Shown: positions 1-13,712, numbered from the stretch's first letter. The stretch is 64,000 nt of DNA from Plazaster borealis (GCA_021014325.1 CM037472.1:28792234-28856233), one strand, 5' to 3'. Notes: generated by a model not told the origin, from the letters alone. Made by a program: numbers and translations.

Positions 1-740
1 CACTGTCTTCGACTATTTGTTCAGCTCCACCCATCCCACCTTTAAAGGATCTACACCTGTCGTTCTTCGAAGCCGAAAGTAAATTAGGTTTTATATAATT
101 AGTAAGAACACCTGAGACCAAAATGAAATACTTGGGTTTGATGAACAGTTGAACAATAATTTTTGAATTCATGTGATGCACCTGAGCAGTTAACAGCGAG
201 TCATTTTCTCTCTAAGGCTACATAAATGTTTGCTGAAACGATCCACGACCAAAGTAAAGAATCCAGCAAAGTACATTTTGCAATTTTGAAGTGGTACATG
301 AACCTCCAAGATTATTGTGCTTGGCATGATTTCTAGTAAAAGTGGGGTCCCTCTCTATCGTATTCGGGTATTTGATATCACCAATTCTCACAATGACTTA
401 AATCCATAAAAATTATAGTCGATAAATTCAATATAGTTATGCTTTTTACCAAGTGTTAGTAAACTCCAGTCGATATCTTTTTCCAATTTCATAAACACGT
501 TGGGGAATTGCTTTTTACTCGAAAATAAAACAATCAGGATCAACAACTGTTTGTTGCCACTGTCTGCTGAGACAGCAAGTTTGGAAAGCATTTTCTTGAT
601 TTTTAGTAAGCCCTTGATTTTTTCCCCATTTTGGTAAACAGTTTGGGTCTCGCTAAAATGAGTTCAGGAGTCTGTAACATGCAGAGATTCTATGGTACGA
701 GCGTGTAATGTCCACGGATGCACACTCCTGTGCACTCACT

Positions 741-1103
741 AAAGGCATTGTACACGTTTGGTAATTACTCAAAATATCTATTAACATAAAACCTTACTTG
801 GTAACGAGCAACGGAGAGCTGTTGATAGTATAAAAACATTGTGAAGAACGACTCCCTCTGAAATTTTTGAGAAAAAGGGGAATTTCACACTAAAATAACA
901 AAAGACTTCAGGCCTGAAGCTTTTTATTCCTATCTGAAAGCACACAAATTTGTACAACAAGGGTTTTTTCTTATCGTTTTCTTGCAACTTCGATAACCAA
1001 TTGAGCCCAAATTTTCACAGGCTTGTTATTTTATGCATATTTTAGTTACACCAAGTGAGAACACTGGTCTTTGACAATTACCAAACGTGTTCAGTGCCTT
1101 TAA
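741..1103 (-). mobile_element. MITE family A, copy 1
   Basis: This is a short non-autonomous DNA element with terminal inverted repeats: one end reads AAAGGCATTGTACACG and the other CAGTGCCTTTAA. The interior (AAATTTTCACAGGCTTGTTA, GCACACAAATTTGTACAACA) matches six other copies in the window. Strand is relative to copies that read TTAAAGGCA...GTCAAAGACCAGTG. The small frames inside it are not genes. Confidence 0.9.
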
Positions 1104-1596
1104 ACTCGCAACACGATGTCCCCCGTGCGTTCATGGTGATCCACCACGTGCAACGGATTCCATTTCAAAAATGTCACATACCAACGGCCGGCAGGGGCAG
1201 CAGCTCTGCATGCCCAGGCCTGGCATCTCGCATGCCTCACACTTACAAATGGTTGCCAGACGCAACGGACAATATAATCTTCTAACCGTAACATCCCATT
1301 CACTACTAAAAATGTACTAACATCCTTTCACTATTCAGTCAATATGTGATTTAATTATGTCTCACCGGAGCATATTTTCTTAACCCGCTTAACAAACCGG
1401 AGGTACCGGGTAAATAAATTGCATTGATTGCCTACGTCACGGAGACCTTATTGTCGTGTGTTAATTTCCCGTTGAAATAAATGGTAGCAATGCCCTGCAG
1501 AGTTCACTCCCCGGGGTTTACGGGAAAGATGTGATATTAAATCGCTTACACGCCTCGGTGTTTCCAGCAAGAAAAAAAATACACAACCGCACAATT

Positions 1597-1675
1597 CGAA
1601 GAGACTATACTCTTCAAATAATTCAGTGAATTATTCGAAGAGACTATACTCTTCAAATAATTCAGTGAATTTTAA
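1597..1675. repeat. 39-bp tandem duplication
   Basis: Two adjacent, nearly identical copies of a unit beginning ATTCGAAGAGACTATACTC and ending ATTCAGTGAATT. It looks like a recent local duplication and no function is apparent. Confidence 0.85.
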
Positions 1676-1710
1676 TTACAAAGTGTGTATTGATTTTCGC
1701 CAAACTTGTT

Positions 1711-2074
1711 TTAAAGACATCGTACACGTTTGGTAATGACTCTGATATGCCTACATAATGGCAATAAAAAGTTACTTGGTAAGAAGTACAGCAGCTTTGG
1801 ATAGTGTAATGCATTATGAGAAACTTTTCACTTCGAAGTACTGCGGTTAAGGAAAAATATATCACTTTTTATCCCCCAAAAACATTTGAATCTGAGCAGA
1901 TTGTGTATTCCAATGCAGATTATTCTTCCTGCCTGGACATAACCGCTCCAGATTTCGGGCAATATCTCAAAAACGAAATGAAATTTTCACAGGTTAGTTT
2001 TATGGTATACTACAACTATACAGGTTTGAAACAAACAATAGGCTCCAATTACCAAACGTGTACGATGCATTTAA
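1711..2074 (+). mobile_element. MITE family B, copy 1
   Basis: The ends read TTAAAGACATCGTACACG and GTACGATGCATTTAA. They are nearly the same as family A ends, but the interior differs (GGACATAACCGCTCCAGA). Copies at 26773-27155 (inverted) and 56842-57233 share the interior. The TTAA at both ends fits TTAA target choice. Confidence 0.85.
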
Positions 2075-2434
2075 TGTGCTTTGCCTTTTGAAGGCCTGTG
2101 TATTATTAAGAATGTGTCTTGGGTATCTTTGTTAGTTTCCGTGAAGTCTCAATCAACACAATATGCCATGGGTTTTATAGCCAGGAATTGAAATTGAACC
2201 CACAGTTAAACCTGCGCTACATGTATGGTTCACGTGAGTCGTCACTTCAGCTTGTTTTACTGTATCAGGTTCAACTTCTCGTCATTAAAAAATTGAATGT
2301 TCTTTATTCCTCTTTTGTGGTTACTGGCTGGCGCAGATGTATTTATTTTTATCTTGTATCCGTGTGCTTTAATGTTTGCTACGGTATTTTCCCCTCTTTG
2401 TGTGCTAAAAGGTGTGTGGTAGATTGAAATTATA

Positions 2435-2712
2435 AATGTTCACATATTTGCCCATAACTTACAAGGTGTAAAGATGGTCATGGTGGAAAAATTCCCTATA
2501 GTTTTTGAGAAATTAGTAGAATAATGTTTCGATCTGGCGAGTCCGAAAATCCTAAATTTGAAAACAGTGAAAACATAGATGGGTTTTCCACCGTACTTTC
2601 TCATGACTCAAATGACCGATTGAGCGTAAACTTTCACCGGTTTGTTATTTCATGTTGGATCACGGAAAGTGCAAATACTGATCTTTGACAAATCAATGTT
2701 GTCCGCGTGCTT
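2435..2712 (+). mobile_element. MITE family H, copy 1
   Basis: An interspersed repeat recognised by comparison with 11665-11948 and 35546-36147. Shared blocks include ATAGTTTTTGAGAAAT, GAGTCCGAAA and CAATGTTGTCCGCGTGCTTT. The ends are poorly preserved, so the borders are approximate. Confidence 0.7.
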
Positions 2713-3610
2713 TCCTTTACTTTTATATTCTTAAATTAGTAATTTTATATTTTTAATATCAATGAATGTTTTGTTCTTGCTGTTGGGCATCTTTGAAAAA
2801 CAGTGTTTCAATAATTCCCCAGGATAAATAACAAATAAATAAAATTAAAAATAAATAAAATCAACGTTTACATGTAAATTACAGAGTGCGTCCTTAAGAA
2901 CCACTGAACTAAAAAAAACAAAAAAAAACACTGGACATCTTTTGACAAAACATCAGAGTAAACCAATGTTGATATCTTGAGGCTTAAATAAAAAAAGAAA
3001 CATCTGAAAGCTATAACTTTGTTATGCCGTCTGGTTCCCATTGTCCTCAAACGTATATAATGTATAGCGGTCGGGTTTGTGTAGGGCCAATGTTAATTGT
3101 CAAAATGTCACAATATCTTTTTCTCTGTCATATAATCGCATATTAGGGAACTAATCCGACTATAACTATTTGATACAAACGTGGATCTAGAATTAAGATC
3201 ATAACCCCAAACTCTAAATTGAGACGAATGCAAACGATATTACCAACATTATACAAACGTTGGAGGCTAGACACGTTCAACGCTCATTGAACTCAATTCT
3301 TAGGCTGTAAACTATAGGCGTAATAGAGAATGAAACAACACTGAATTACAAATTCAATATATACCTTTCTCACACTACCGATTTCATATCCTTCGGTCTG
3401 CGTAAATAAAGGTCATTTTAGAGTTATGACATAAAAAAACTACTCAACTTACTCAACTTAATCAAAGAAATGTCAGACTTGGGAGACATTTTCTTAAAAT
3501 ACACTTATTGTCAACATTGCACCAATCTCATAACACAATGACCTCACTTGCGTGATCGTTCCCAGGGGAGTGACACTTCCTACTAAAGGTCCATTACGTG
3601 AGGTTCTGAT

Positions 3611-3670
3611 GGCGAACTATGTTTTGCATCAAATAACATTGGCGAACTATGTTTTGCATCAAATAACATT
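3611..3670. repeat. Exact 30-bp tandem duplication
   Basis: GGCGAACTATGTTTTGCATC followed by AAATAACATT occurs twice in a row without a mismatch. The identity suggests a very recent slippage or repair event. Confidence 0.95.
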
Positions 3671-3814
3671 GAAACACTTTACAATAACAACACTCATTCC
3701 CATGTGCAAATATTGCATCTGCACGTGCGTGGATCGATCATACTGTATGTCGTGTATACAGCGAATATATGGATCATTGAGTGACTGCATTTTAAACTGA
3801 ACTGAACCTTTGCG

Positions 3815-4059
3815 TATCTCTAAATCTCCAGGGTTAAAATTGACCCAGATTCCCAGGGGCCTACCTGAACCATATCTGGGTCAGGCTGACCTGGAAACAG
3901 GTATATATTAATAAACAAAAAGATTTTAGCTCGGATTCTATTCTGTTCGACTCATGGGTCATTTTGACACAGATTCCGGGTCACACTGACCAAGAAATGG
4001 ATCAGGCCCCCTGGGACTCGGAACCGGGTCAATTCTGACCGGGGAGTTTTTAGAGTGTA
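3815..4059. mobile_element. Foldback MITE family G, copy 1
   Basis: An inverted-repeat element made of variants of the theme TGGGTCA/TGACCC, with end arms reading AAAATTGACCC and GGGTCAATTCTGACC. A second copy, inserted in a family H element, lies at 35761-36018. The many complementary blocks would fold into a long hairpin. Confidence 0.7.
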
Positions 4060-4439
4060 ATAATATCGTTTCCATTGATACACGAGCAGACGAATTCGAT
4101 GAATGTTGAGGACGCTATACATGGTACTCTTTTAGACGGAATAAAAGTGACCTTATATACTTTTATCAGTAGAGTCCTTGTGGGGAATTTGTTGAGAACT
4201 AAAATAGCTTCTTTTTAATAACAAAAAATGTATTTAAACAAAATTTATTTGTTTGAAAAATGAAAACGGTCAACCAGGAAATACTCTACACAGAATTGAC
4301 CTTAATCTTCATCTTATTGACTTTATTGACAGAGAGAGGGAGAAAGTGAAGTGCTTATCTGCCATCACACAGACACAACACATCTACCAAGACTCTCAAC
4401 ATTATATCACAGATAAGAAGGGAAGATTTCTCTTCCACA

Positions 4440-4870
4440 ACAAGTAAAGGAAGTATAGAGGTCAAGCAGCCAGCGCTCTCAAGCAGCCATGGAGAAGATC
4501 TCTTCCCCCCGCTCATCGCGAAGCTCTCTCCCTCCCAAGAGAAGCCATCTCGATAGCTTTGATTGACCTAATCTACGGGCAGAGGATCGAGTCCCTGCAT
4601 TGCTGGATACAAACTACCCACTCCCCAGCGGCGATCACAGACAACTGAATTCACATCACGAAACATCGTACACCAACAACTACATCGCGTTCATCAGCAA
4701 CCTCTTTTTTTTCTCCCCCATCCTTCACCCTGTATTACAAGATGGTTGCAATTTCACGCTACATCTTGTTTTCTGTTTTCTTTGCATCCAAATTATGCCG
4801 TATCGCTTGATCTTCGAGAAGACGAGGACGCTTGGAGCGTTTTGGGTAGCCATGCGCGGACCTTGCGATA
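4440..4870 (+). other. GC-richer single-copy stretch with a signal-peptide-like start
   Basis: This segment matches no other repeat in the window and is richer in GC than its flanks. An ATG at 4742 in fair context (ACAAGATGG) opens a 22-codon frame, MVAISRYILFSVFFASKLCR then IA, ending in TGA at 4808. It looks like a secretory signal peptide. The next frame stays open to about 4872 with acidic residues. It could be a 5' exon with a sequence or frame disturbance, or chance. A TATATA lies near 4153, too far away to be convincing. Confidence 0.15.
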
Positions 4871-5156
4871 AATCTAATGAATATACCGCTAACACAAGAT
4901 ATCACTTGCTGTCACCACCGTCCGTGATACAATATTAATAGTCCTGGAAATCAACCCAAAGCTAAACCATACATTTCCATTCTCTAAAGGCGAAAATGCA
5001 ATGTGCTCTTTTACCATCCATCGGCTACATACATGTACAGTTCTAGTTAACGTGCTACCTTTAATACTAATACGACTTTAATAATACTTCTTTGTTTTTA
5101 AATTCTCCTGTGTATAATGCGTGGGGGTTGTTGTTGGTTGTTTTTGTTTGTTTGTT

Positions 5157-5345
5157 GGGGGGGGGGGGTTTGGGGGGGCGACTGAACCTTTTGGTTAAAG
5201 GAAAACGTGTTATCATTTTCCTCCTCAGTCTAGACTTCTCCACAGTTATTTAACATTTTTAGTGTTTTCCCTTCACTTTTCGATTTCTTTCAATTTGTAT
5301 TTATTTTAGTGTGTAATTTATTGAAAATTGTGGGGAGCAATAAAA
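5157..5345 (+). repeat. Interspersed repeat K, copy 1, after a poly-G tract
   Basis: After a G run near 5157-5168, the block ACTGAACCTTTTGGTTAAAG through TATTTATTTT to GTGGGGAGCAATAAA matches 60847-61015 and, partly, about 34360. The AATAAA-bearing end suggests the 3' region of a retroposon, but no coding part remains. Confidence 0.5.
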
Positions 5346-7146
5346 TATTGATATAAATAACTTAATAAATAACTAAATAACACTTAAATTCTAAGTAAAC
5401 CAACAACAAGGCAGTTCAAATAAAGAAAACGAAATTAACCTGAAGGTTTCCACGAACCGTACGGATATTTTATTGAAAGTAAAGAAACATCCCGTGCGTT
5501 CATTTCCATTATGGTAATTTTTTACTTCCCATTCCAGTGACATTTAACCGGTGATAAGCTAACTTTAAAGTAGTGCTTTGTGATAGTGAAAACGAAAGTG
5601 AGTTATCTGACGATTATAACACTCGAGTGTCTCATCCGTTCCCCAGAAACTCCTGTCAAAATCACCGACTTAAAGTCTTTCCCCGGAATCACATATCCGT
5701 GCTGGAACCAAATTAATTTGTCTCAAGAAGAAATAAATGTGTTAAGCCGGTGAGTATGGAACATCTATAACCCAGAAGGACTATACACGGGCTCAAGGAA
5801 GATTGAAAGATGACGTAGACTATCCTTGACGAGAGTTACCGTCCAGGTTTGAAGAACAATCCCCACTGATGCTACATCGATATGTAGGAGCATTAACTCC
5901 GTCTAGGCATGGTCTAGGCGAGTTGAGGAGAAACTGGTGTTTTTATCATTAAGGACATTCTATATAGTCTGGTAGGCCTATCTTCAGAACATTATTAGCG
6001 TGAGTAAATTCAACATGGTCGCATGCCAAGTGTAATTTCGAACCCGCTGCGTCTCTGAGCCATGTTTGAGAGATTTGTTTTCTCCAAAGGAACACTTGGG
6101 CATAATGAGGTTTAGAACCGCGGGTTGGAGTTATGGTGCAAATGCCCGAGGTTACGTATGGCGTTGTAACTGTTCATTATCCTCAAAAATGTATCAAGCA
6201 CAATCAACGAAGCAACAGCTTTGCCTATAATAACAATTTAAAAAACCCAAAATACTGCACTTGTTGTGGTAAACTTGTCAAACTGACATACGCTTGTTTT
6301 ATTTAATACCGGGTTACTGACATTGAGATATGGGTTATGTTTACAATAAGGTCTTTGTTTTGCTGTTGTTTGTCATAGCACGTTTACAGTATTACTTTCG
6401 ATTCATTGTATCAAATCAAAATATGACGGAAACATGACCGTAAATTTCTCGCACTTGATAATTTAAGATGGCAATCTTTCTAAAGACAATTGGAGCAGCT
6501 ATCACACTCTTTCAGAACAAAACCCGTTCGTTTATCACGATAACTTCCATCCACCAGAGTGCTGCTCCGCCACAGTTGTTTTGGAAATAGGTTTCACATG
6601 AATATGGTTCACAATATTGCCTTTTTCCTATCCCGATTTCACCCAAAAGGGCAAATGGAGTTGACAACTTGACATCGTACCCCTATTCAATTAGTGCTAT
6701 ATGTGCCCTCACACGTTTTCAGGTGCAGCGTCAATTCCAAGAAGTCATTAAAAAAGATAACTGAAAAGCCATCTGAAAATCACTGTGAGTGTCTGGTATC
6801 TGGGCGTCCCACACTCACAATGGCACACAAGGTTGACCATGCCTACCACGGGATATCAAAAGCTATACACACACGGGCGGTGCGCGTTTTAATATTCTAA
6901 AATGGTATGAATATATATATTTATGCGAGACGACCATAACTCAACACATTCTGTAGAGAGTGAATGGAGCTTAAGACATTTTTCCCTGAGCGCACACTGG
7001 GATAACATTCCTCACTGACAGTGCACCATTGTGAGGTATCTTCGTGCATGGAAACTGACAGGCGGCACGTGGCACTGCTATGTGCATCCATTGATGCACG
7101 GACTTGACCATCTCACCCGCCGAGTGTGTTGTCTTCATGTACTCTC

Positions 7147-7259
7147 TTAAAGGTTTAGACTGAAATTCACTCTAATCGATTGAAACTAGGGACAAAATCA
7201 TCTGCAGTTGTTACATACTAGTGTCACTAAATAGAGTGAATTTCAATCTAAAACTTTAA
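7147..7259. mobile_element. Foldback element with TTAA ends
   Basis: Arms TTAAAGGTTTAGACTGAAAT and the complementary ATTTCAATCTAAAACTTTAA enclose about 60 bp. The arms pair over roughly 27 bp with few mismatches. The ends carry the same TTAAAG signature as families A-D. Confidence 0.8.
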
Positions 7260-7799
7260 TAGAGTAACTCAACACTGGTCAAAGTTAGTGATTAATAGCT
7301 TGGTGTTTCGCCAATGACCTTTCACTCAACAATACTACATCCACTTGATATATCTGGTTTTAAATCAAAATGCAAAGTTCTGCCCTTTATGTGTATTTTC
7401 CCCATCCGTTCGTTATTCTGTAGGCCTATGTTGGTGCTTATACGAACAAGTTTCCTTGGTGTGATCCAGTTTCCACGTCTATTTTTCTGACAGGAAAGTG
7501 GATACCGCTGTGAAAAAGTTTAACATATTTTTTGTAGTCTCAATGCCAATTCCTACCCGTGCCTAGGATGTCAATGGATTTAACATGGTTCCCGCCCTTT
7601 TTGTGGAAAGAAAAAAATCGGCAATGCGGACAGAGCGGAGCAGACGCCATAAAAGAATTTCAGGCTTACCAATCACATCGACCAACAAACGGTCGTTGAT
7701 TAATTGGATTAAAGTGCTGCATAACTGTACTGTAACTTCAAAATTGATCTGGAACTGGCGGCCACTCAGCTCTGAGATCTGACCGGTGTACCCAGTCCA

Positions 7800-7909
7800 T
7801 TTTTGAAACCACGGCTCCGGCTTCGGCTCCGGCTTAGGCTCCGGCTTATTTTGAAACTGTGCGCTTTCGGCACAGAGCTTCAAACAATCCGAAGCCGCGG
7901 TTTCAAAAA
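7800..7909. mobile_element. Foldback element with GGCTCC hexamer repeats
   Basis: TTTTTGAAACCACGGCTCCG at the left pairs with GCCGCGGTTTCAAAAA at the right. Between them lie several CGGCTC/CGGCTT hexamers. Frames of 128 and 151 codons cross this element on opposite strands, and their Pro-Lys/Arg-Leu runs come only from the hexamers. Confidence 0.7.
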
Positions 7910-10900
7910 GGGCCATATTGACACAGGTCTTCTCTCTTTTTTTTCTCAAGCAGCGTCTTTCGTAAAAATATCCGAGTGCAAATACATCGAGGCACTTCTT
8001 CCCTATACCGGATGGGGTTTAAACAGGCTGCAAATGAATTTCTTTATCCCAAGACTACAGGGCACTTTAACGAGACGAATGGGTTGGAGTACGGCGGGTG
8101 ACGTTAAAGTTGTGGGAGTTTACTTTAACCGAAATGAAATTCGATTGATTGTGACATCAACATCAAACTGTTTTACGTACACTCCTGATAATTTACTCCA
8201 AGGATTGTTTAAGTGTGTGTGGGGGGGTGCTGCATATAGCTTAAATGCCATTTGTTGACAACACACACAATCACAATATTTTAAGGTAAACTGGCGTTAT
8301 CACTGAACTGAAATGAAATCCAAATGGGATCGCCTTCAGTACGTCATTCTGATACCATAAACTGAGCCTTTAATCCTCTAAATGGGATTGGATCATTCTA
8401 CCGGGTCTTCAACGAATGAAAACAAAAAACCTGCAGCCCCCAGTTCTACCATAATGTAAATCCTCGGTGCAATATTGTATCTACGCTTCAATCTGATTCT
8501 TTGCGTAGACCGGTATCCGGAAAATCAAATGTTACAGAAATCGATGACATGGCAGCAGGCATACGTATGCATGCAGTCGAGCAAGCGGAAGATTTGCACA
8601 GCGGCCCGAACCAACGTGAATTAATAATGTGCTAGCATCCGCATTTACCACGCAGGAAAAAAAAACATAATCCAATTGAAGCGGCTTAGAGGGAAAACAA
8701 TCGCCTCACGAATGGGGGGAATTTTTCTCTAAGAAATGCTCTAGGTATCCCCTTTGATTTGACGCTATTAATACAGATGCTTGGACACGGGGTTTATAAT
8801 GAGATCCACCGACTTGGTTTTTTGTTCCTAGAAATGAAAATATAAATTCATTTGGTGAACTATCAAGGAAAATTATTTAGAGGCGTTTTTATAGGCCTAC
8901 AGGCGGTTTCCCCAGAATGTAACACGTGGTGAAAATAAAATGAAGAAAACACACCCAAGACGAAAGGCGCACTTTAACAGAGATTTGAAGATTTTTAATA
9001 AACGTTGGTTTGACAGATTGCTGTTTAATGTCGGCTGCTCAAAAAAGAGATGAAACAAATGTGGTTGCATAAATTGCGCTTTCCCACATTGCAGCATCGA
9101 GCGTCTGCTCCAGCAAAGTATACTGAACACAGTCTTCGCAATATTCTGGTGCATAGTTTCATTTTTTAATCCCTTAATTTCTCCTGCGAACTACATCATA
9201 TTATTCAAGGTTGTTTCTTGAGCTGGTATATAAGATATAATATTCACCGAGGGTCGTTGCTGTTTAACACCATGGGCGGGAAATCTGCAGGAATGTACGA
9301 ACTATGTACACACAAAACAACCGTTAAACTAATAATAAATACAATTTCACATGCACAACAAACAACGTAAATGATTTGAACATATAAGCCTAAGTACTTT
9401 TCACTACAATTTTAGATTTCTGTGTATTATATCATATCAATTTTTATTCTTTTAAATGAGCAGGGTCTGGGAGGGCACATTTTTTTTGATGACAGTTTTT
9501 TGACTTTTGCCTTTCCCTGGACGGCCTCTGCTCGTAATATTGTATTGTCCAGAGAATTAAAATTAAAAATAAATAAATAAAATATATTTAAGATCTTCAA
9601 CTAACTGATAATTCAATCAGTGTGTTGTAAACAAAACTGTGTACTCTCCAAATTGTGGATGTATTTTTATCTACGAGTCAGAACCAAATGCAATTTGGTT
9701 AGAGGCGCAAAGTCTCTGACAAAACAAATCGTTCCCCCTTTTCACGATTGAAAACAAGAGCATGTGAATTAAATGTCCCTTCCCAAAGAAATAAATGTTC
9801 TTTCGCTTTGAACAGCATTATGTACAGACATCATAACTTCTAGATTGAACAATTCCAATCACGTGCAGTCTAAAGCACGGTCATCAATTTGTCAAGGAAT
9901 TGGAAAGAAAGGGTGAAAAAAGCCTCGAGGTCTTGTAAAAGTGCAAAGACACAATAAGCCTTCAGGATCAATATTGGAGAATGTATATGTATTGCCAATC
10001 ATAAATGCCATTCGTTGTCACAACTTCGATCCCTCACCTCTAGCGATTGGAGGGACAAACAGTTCTGAAATGTACATGGAATCATTTGAGCAAGAGTCGT
10101 TGCGACTCAAACAGAGAATCATTTCATTTTCAAACGTACAGTTGCAATTACATGGGTTTTTTTCCGTTTAAATACACACAAAAAGGCACAGTAGAAGTTC
10201 TGGTCGCTGCCCGAACACCTCATAACAAATTATAAGCAAGTGCAAAGCTTATGATGGAAACATTGAGCCCAAAATATATTTTAAAAAACAGGGAGGATTT
10301 TATTGTCTTTAAAACACCTTTTCTGTTGAGAGTAGGTTTGTTTGTTCGTTTGTTTGTTTGTTCTAATTCGGAGTTTGGTTTGAGCGACGTTAACTTGGCC
10401 AAAAATATGAGATTACGACAACGCAAGAAAGGCCCTGTGGGTCAGGATGGAAATTAGTGTTGTTTTCGTTTTCTTGTAAATTTAAATACGACATTTGTAA
10501 TCAACAAATGTTATTTTGGTTGCCGTGACGTCGACTTACGGCTTTAGGCACATCCGGTAGTTCTTTAAGATGCACACTGCAACCATCTTGGTTATCCCCA
10601 CGTACAATCACTGCAATGACGTTGCTGGCAATCGATACATAAATGAGGGGCGAGATTGTTTCAATAGGCAATCTATAGATTACGTCATAAACGGTTTGAT
10701 ACGGTATATCAGCGTGACATAAAGGTCTGTGTAGGCTGAAAATATAAATTCTTACAAAACAATGCTGTGTTCAAATAGGAATAACGTGTCTGAATGGGAC
10801 TCAAGTGCCCCCCACCCCCCCTCTATTAAGCACGCAGGTATCCGGTGTCAATTTTTTACGTGCGTCAGTCTGAATAACATCGGCGGTACAATCGAGCAAA

Positions 10901-11246
10901 GTTGAGGCTGACTTTTGTTGCAATTGTCACTGATATTGCTCATATTTAGGGTCCACTGGCGGGGGGGGGGGGGGTAAATTGCAATATTCTGGTACCATTA
11001 AATCGCATGTTTTAAACGTGACCAACATTCAAACATTATTTATCCCCGATGCAAATTTAACATCTGTATCAAATTGTTGCGGTACCCGCTGTTAAAATAT
11101 TCGTTAGCATCGAATCCCACCCGAGTAATAATGTGGATTGTTTTCACAGAAAGTGAAAAGTACGGCTTTGCACACATCGATGTATGGGTAAAACCAAATA
11201 ACATATTTTAAACAGTTGCGTAATTTCTGTCAAAAGTAGTTTTCAC

Positions 11247-11616
11247 TTAAAGGCACCGTACAAGTTTGGTAATTGCTAAAGACCAGTGTTCTTATTTGGT
11301 GTATCCCAACATATGCATAAAATAACAAGCCTGAGAAAATTTGGGCTCAATTGGTCATCGAAGTTGCAAGTAAATGATGAAAGAAAAAACACCCTTGTTG
11401 TACAAATTTGTGTGCTTTCAGAACGGAATAAAAACTTCTTGCAAGAATTTTTATTTTTTATTTTAGTGAGAAATTACCTCTTTCTAAAAAACTACGTTAC
11501 TTCAGAGGGAGTCGTTTCTCACAATGTTTTATACTATCAACAGCTCTCTGTTACCAAGTAAGTTTTTATGCTAATATATATTTTGAGTAATTACCAAACG
11601 TGTACGATGCCTTTAA
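11247..11616 (+). mobile_element. MITE family A, copy 2
   Basis: Ends TTAAAGGCACCGTACAAG and GTACGATGCCTTTAA, with the full family A interior including the ACTTCTTGCAAGAA hairpin region. TTAA is present at both ends. Confidence 0.92.
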
Positions 11617-11664
11617 CTCATCCTTTTATACAAAACAATACTGATGTACAAAAAATCGGCAAGA

Positions 11665-11948
11665 AATCACAGATTTACACATTATTTTACATGTGGTATA
11701 AAATTGACCGTGGTGGAAACTTTCCTTGAAATATTTTTGCCCGAAATGCTATAGTTTTTGAGAAATGGGTAAAACGTTTTGATCTCGCGAGTCCGAAATC
11801 TGATGTTTGAAACAATTGATAGGATGTGTTTCCACTATCTTATCGTGACTCTAATAACCGGTTTGTTATCATTTCATGTAATGTTGGGTCACATAAAGTG
11901 CGGATACTGGTCTTTGGCATTTGCCAATGTTGTCTGCGTGTTTTAAAC
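11665..11948 (+). mobile_element. MITE family H, copy 2
   Basis: Matches 2435-2712 and 35546-36147 through CTATAGTTTTTGAGAAATGG, GCGAGTCCGAAA, GGTCACATAAAGTGCGGATA and CAATGTTGTCTGCGTG. It starts about 50 bp after a family A copy. The borders are approximate. Confidence 0.7.
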
Positions 11949-13176
11949 AGCACTTGGGAGTCACGCGTTGCCGTTTGATTAATTTATTTTCAAATAATAA
12001 ACGTCGAATAAAACAACCCTCAGCCTCTACTCCCTAGGCCTACTTGCCTATACAGTAACCCTTAATCCTCCAATATCCCCCTCTCCTGTGTCACTCTACA
12101 CCATTGTTTGGATCCGACCCAGTGATAAGCAATTGTTATTTGGGCCTACAACCCTCAGTCCCTTCTGAATCCATCATTTAAGCAAAGAGGATATAGAAGG
12201 AGTTTGGAGGGCTGAGGTTTCAGTGTGTGCGAAGGGTTGGCACGAAACTATCATTTACCTCTCCAGTCGTTCGGCGTGCCGCGTGCGACAAATATCGTTC
12301 TCATTGTTTGTTAGTCCTAGACAGGCCAGGACCTAAACTCATTCTTATTCTAAGCCTAAAATATTACTGTGCTCCCGTTGCCAATATGTTCGGCATTGGT
12401 GACGCCTAAGTAATGTTATAACGACCAAATCCCTCTCCGAGAACAGGCTCAAGGAACTCTAAATAACTCCGATAAAAAAATCAACCAATGTTTCTGTGGG
12501 GAAATGTTTGTTATATTTAAAAAGACACGGAGTTTCACTCGGAGATAGGCCGATGTCTAGAGTGACGTTTCGTACAATCATTATGTAATCTGCTTGTCTT
12601 CTGGAGAAGACGCAGACAATCCTAAAAACCTCAAGACCGAATCTCTTCAGAAACAACAATGATGTCTCTCGAAAAATATTTTTTTCTTTTTGTACCATAA
12701 CAAGCTTTATCAAACAGCCTTGGTTTTACTAGGCCTATTTTACTCTTTGCTAGCATAACAATTACTTTTAGCCCAAGTCATGGATGACACGTATAGAGTC
12801 TCCAGTATAAATTTAAAATGGGTTAAGCGATCATTAACCACACGGGGTTACATAATACCTGGATTAACCATTCAAAGGTCTTTATGTAACATCCTGAACC
12901 TGGTCGGGGATAAACTGTGGATAAATTGTAAGCTTTTGACCTTTTATTTGTTCCCCAAACATAACGGTACACAAAATACACGAAACCAGGACAAGAGGGA
13001 TTGACCATGGAACATTGTAAGTGGAGAAACACGGTGTCATAATTATTGCGTATACATTACCTCTGAAACTCCCTGATATAACTTTGAAAGATAATGAAGA
13101 TTAAACATAAAATCTCCACTAGGTCTATTGTGCCTATGCACAATTGTAAATTTAATTTTGACAGAGTGAAGAAAAA

Positions 13177-13712
13177 GTAGGATTTGAAACTTTGAATACA
13201 ATCTAGCGATGTTTGCTGTACACCTTGTACACGAGTAGGATTTAAATTGTGCATGGTGGGAATACAATCTCTTAAGGTTTGCTGTTAACACAATGCACAT
13301 TGAGTATGATCTGAAACTGTGCATGATGGCAATACAATCTAGTAACCGGTATGGTCAGGTTTGCAACAACACCATGTGCATGAGTAGGATTTAAACTTTG
13401 CATGGTGGGAATACAATCTAAGGTTTGCAGTAACACCATGTGCATGAGTAGGATTTGAAACTTTGCATGGTGGGAATACAATCTAGTAAGGTTTGCTGTA
13501 ACACCGTGTGCATGAGTAGGATTTGAAACTTTGTATGGTGGAGATACAATCTAGTAAGGTTTGCTGTAACACCGTGTGCATGAGTAGGATTTGAAACTTT
13601 GCATGTTGGAAATACAATCTAGTAAGGTTTGCTGTTGTAACACCGTGTACATGAGTAGGATTTGAAACTGTGCATGGTGGAAATGCAATCTAGTGAGATT
13701 TGCAGAGACTCA
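13177..13712. repeat. 68-bp tandem array, about 8 units
   Basis: The unit starts GTAGGATTTGAAACTTTGCA and continues through AATACAATCTAGTAAGG to ACACCGTGTGCATGA. Unit starts near 13452, 13520 and 13588 are exactly 68 bp apart; the next spacing is 71 bp. The first units are more diverged than the middle ones. A single unit of the same sequence lies, inverted, inside the dispersed repeat at 43115-43320. The array therefore grew from part of a mobile repeat. Confidence 0.9.

Noticed and set aside
4253..4447. 64-codon plus-strand frame as a gene
   Set aside because: No start context, domain or composition signal beyond chance.
7563..8258. Opposite-strand frames of 128 and 151 codons
   Set aside because: Both cross a foldback element with hexamer repeats. 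There is no domain or supporting splice context.
13177..13712. CRISPR-like array
   Set aside because: Units are contiguous 68-bp repeats without unique spacers, and the context is eukaryotic.
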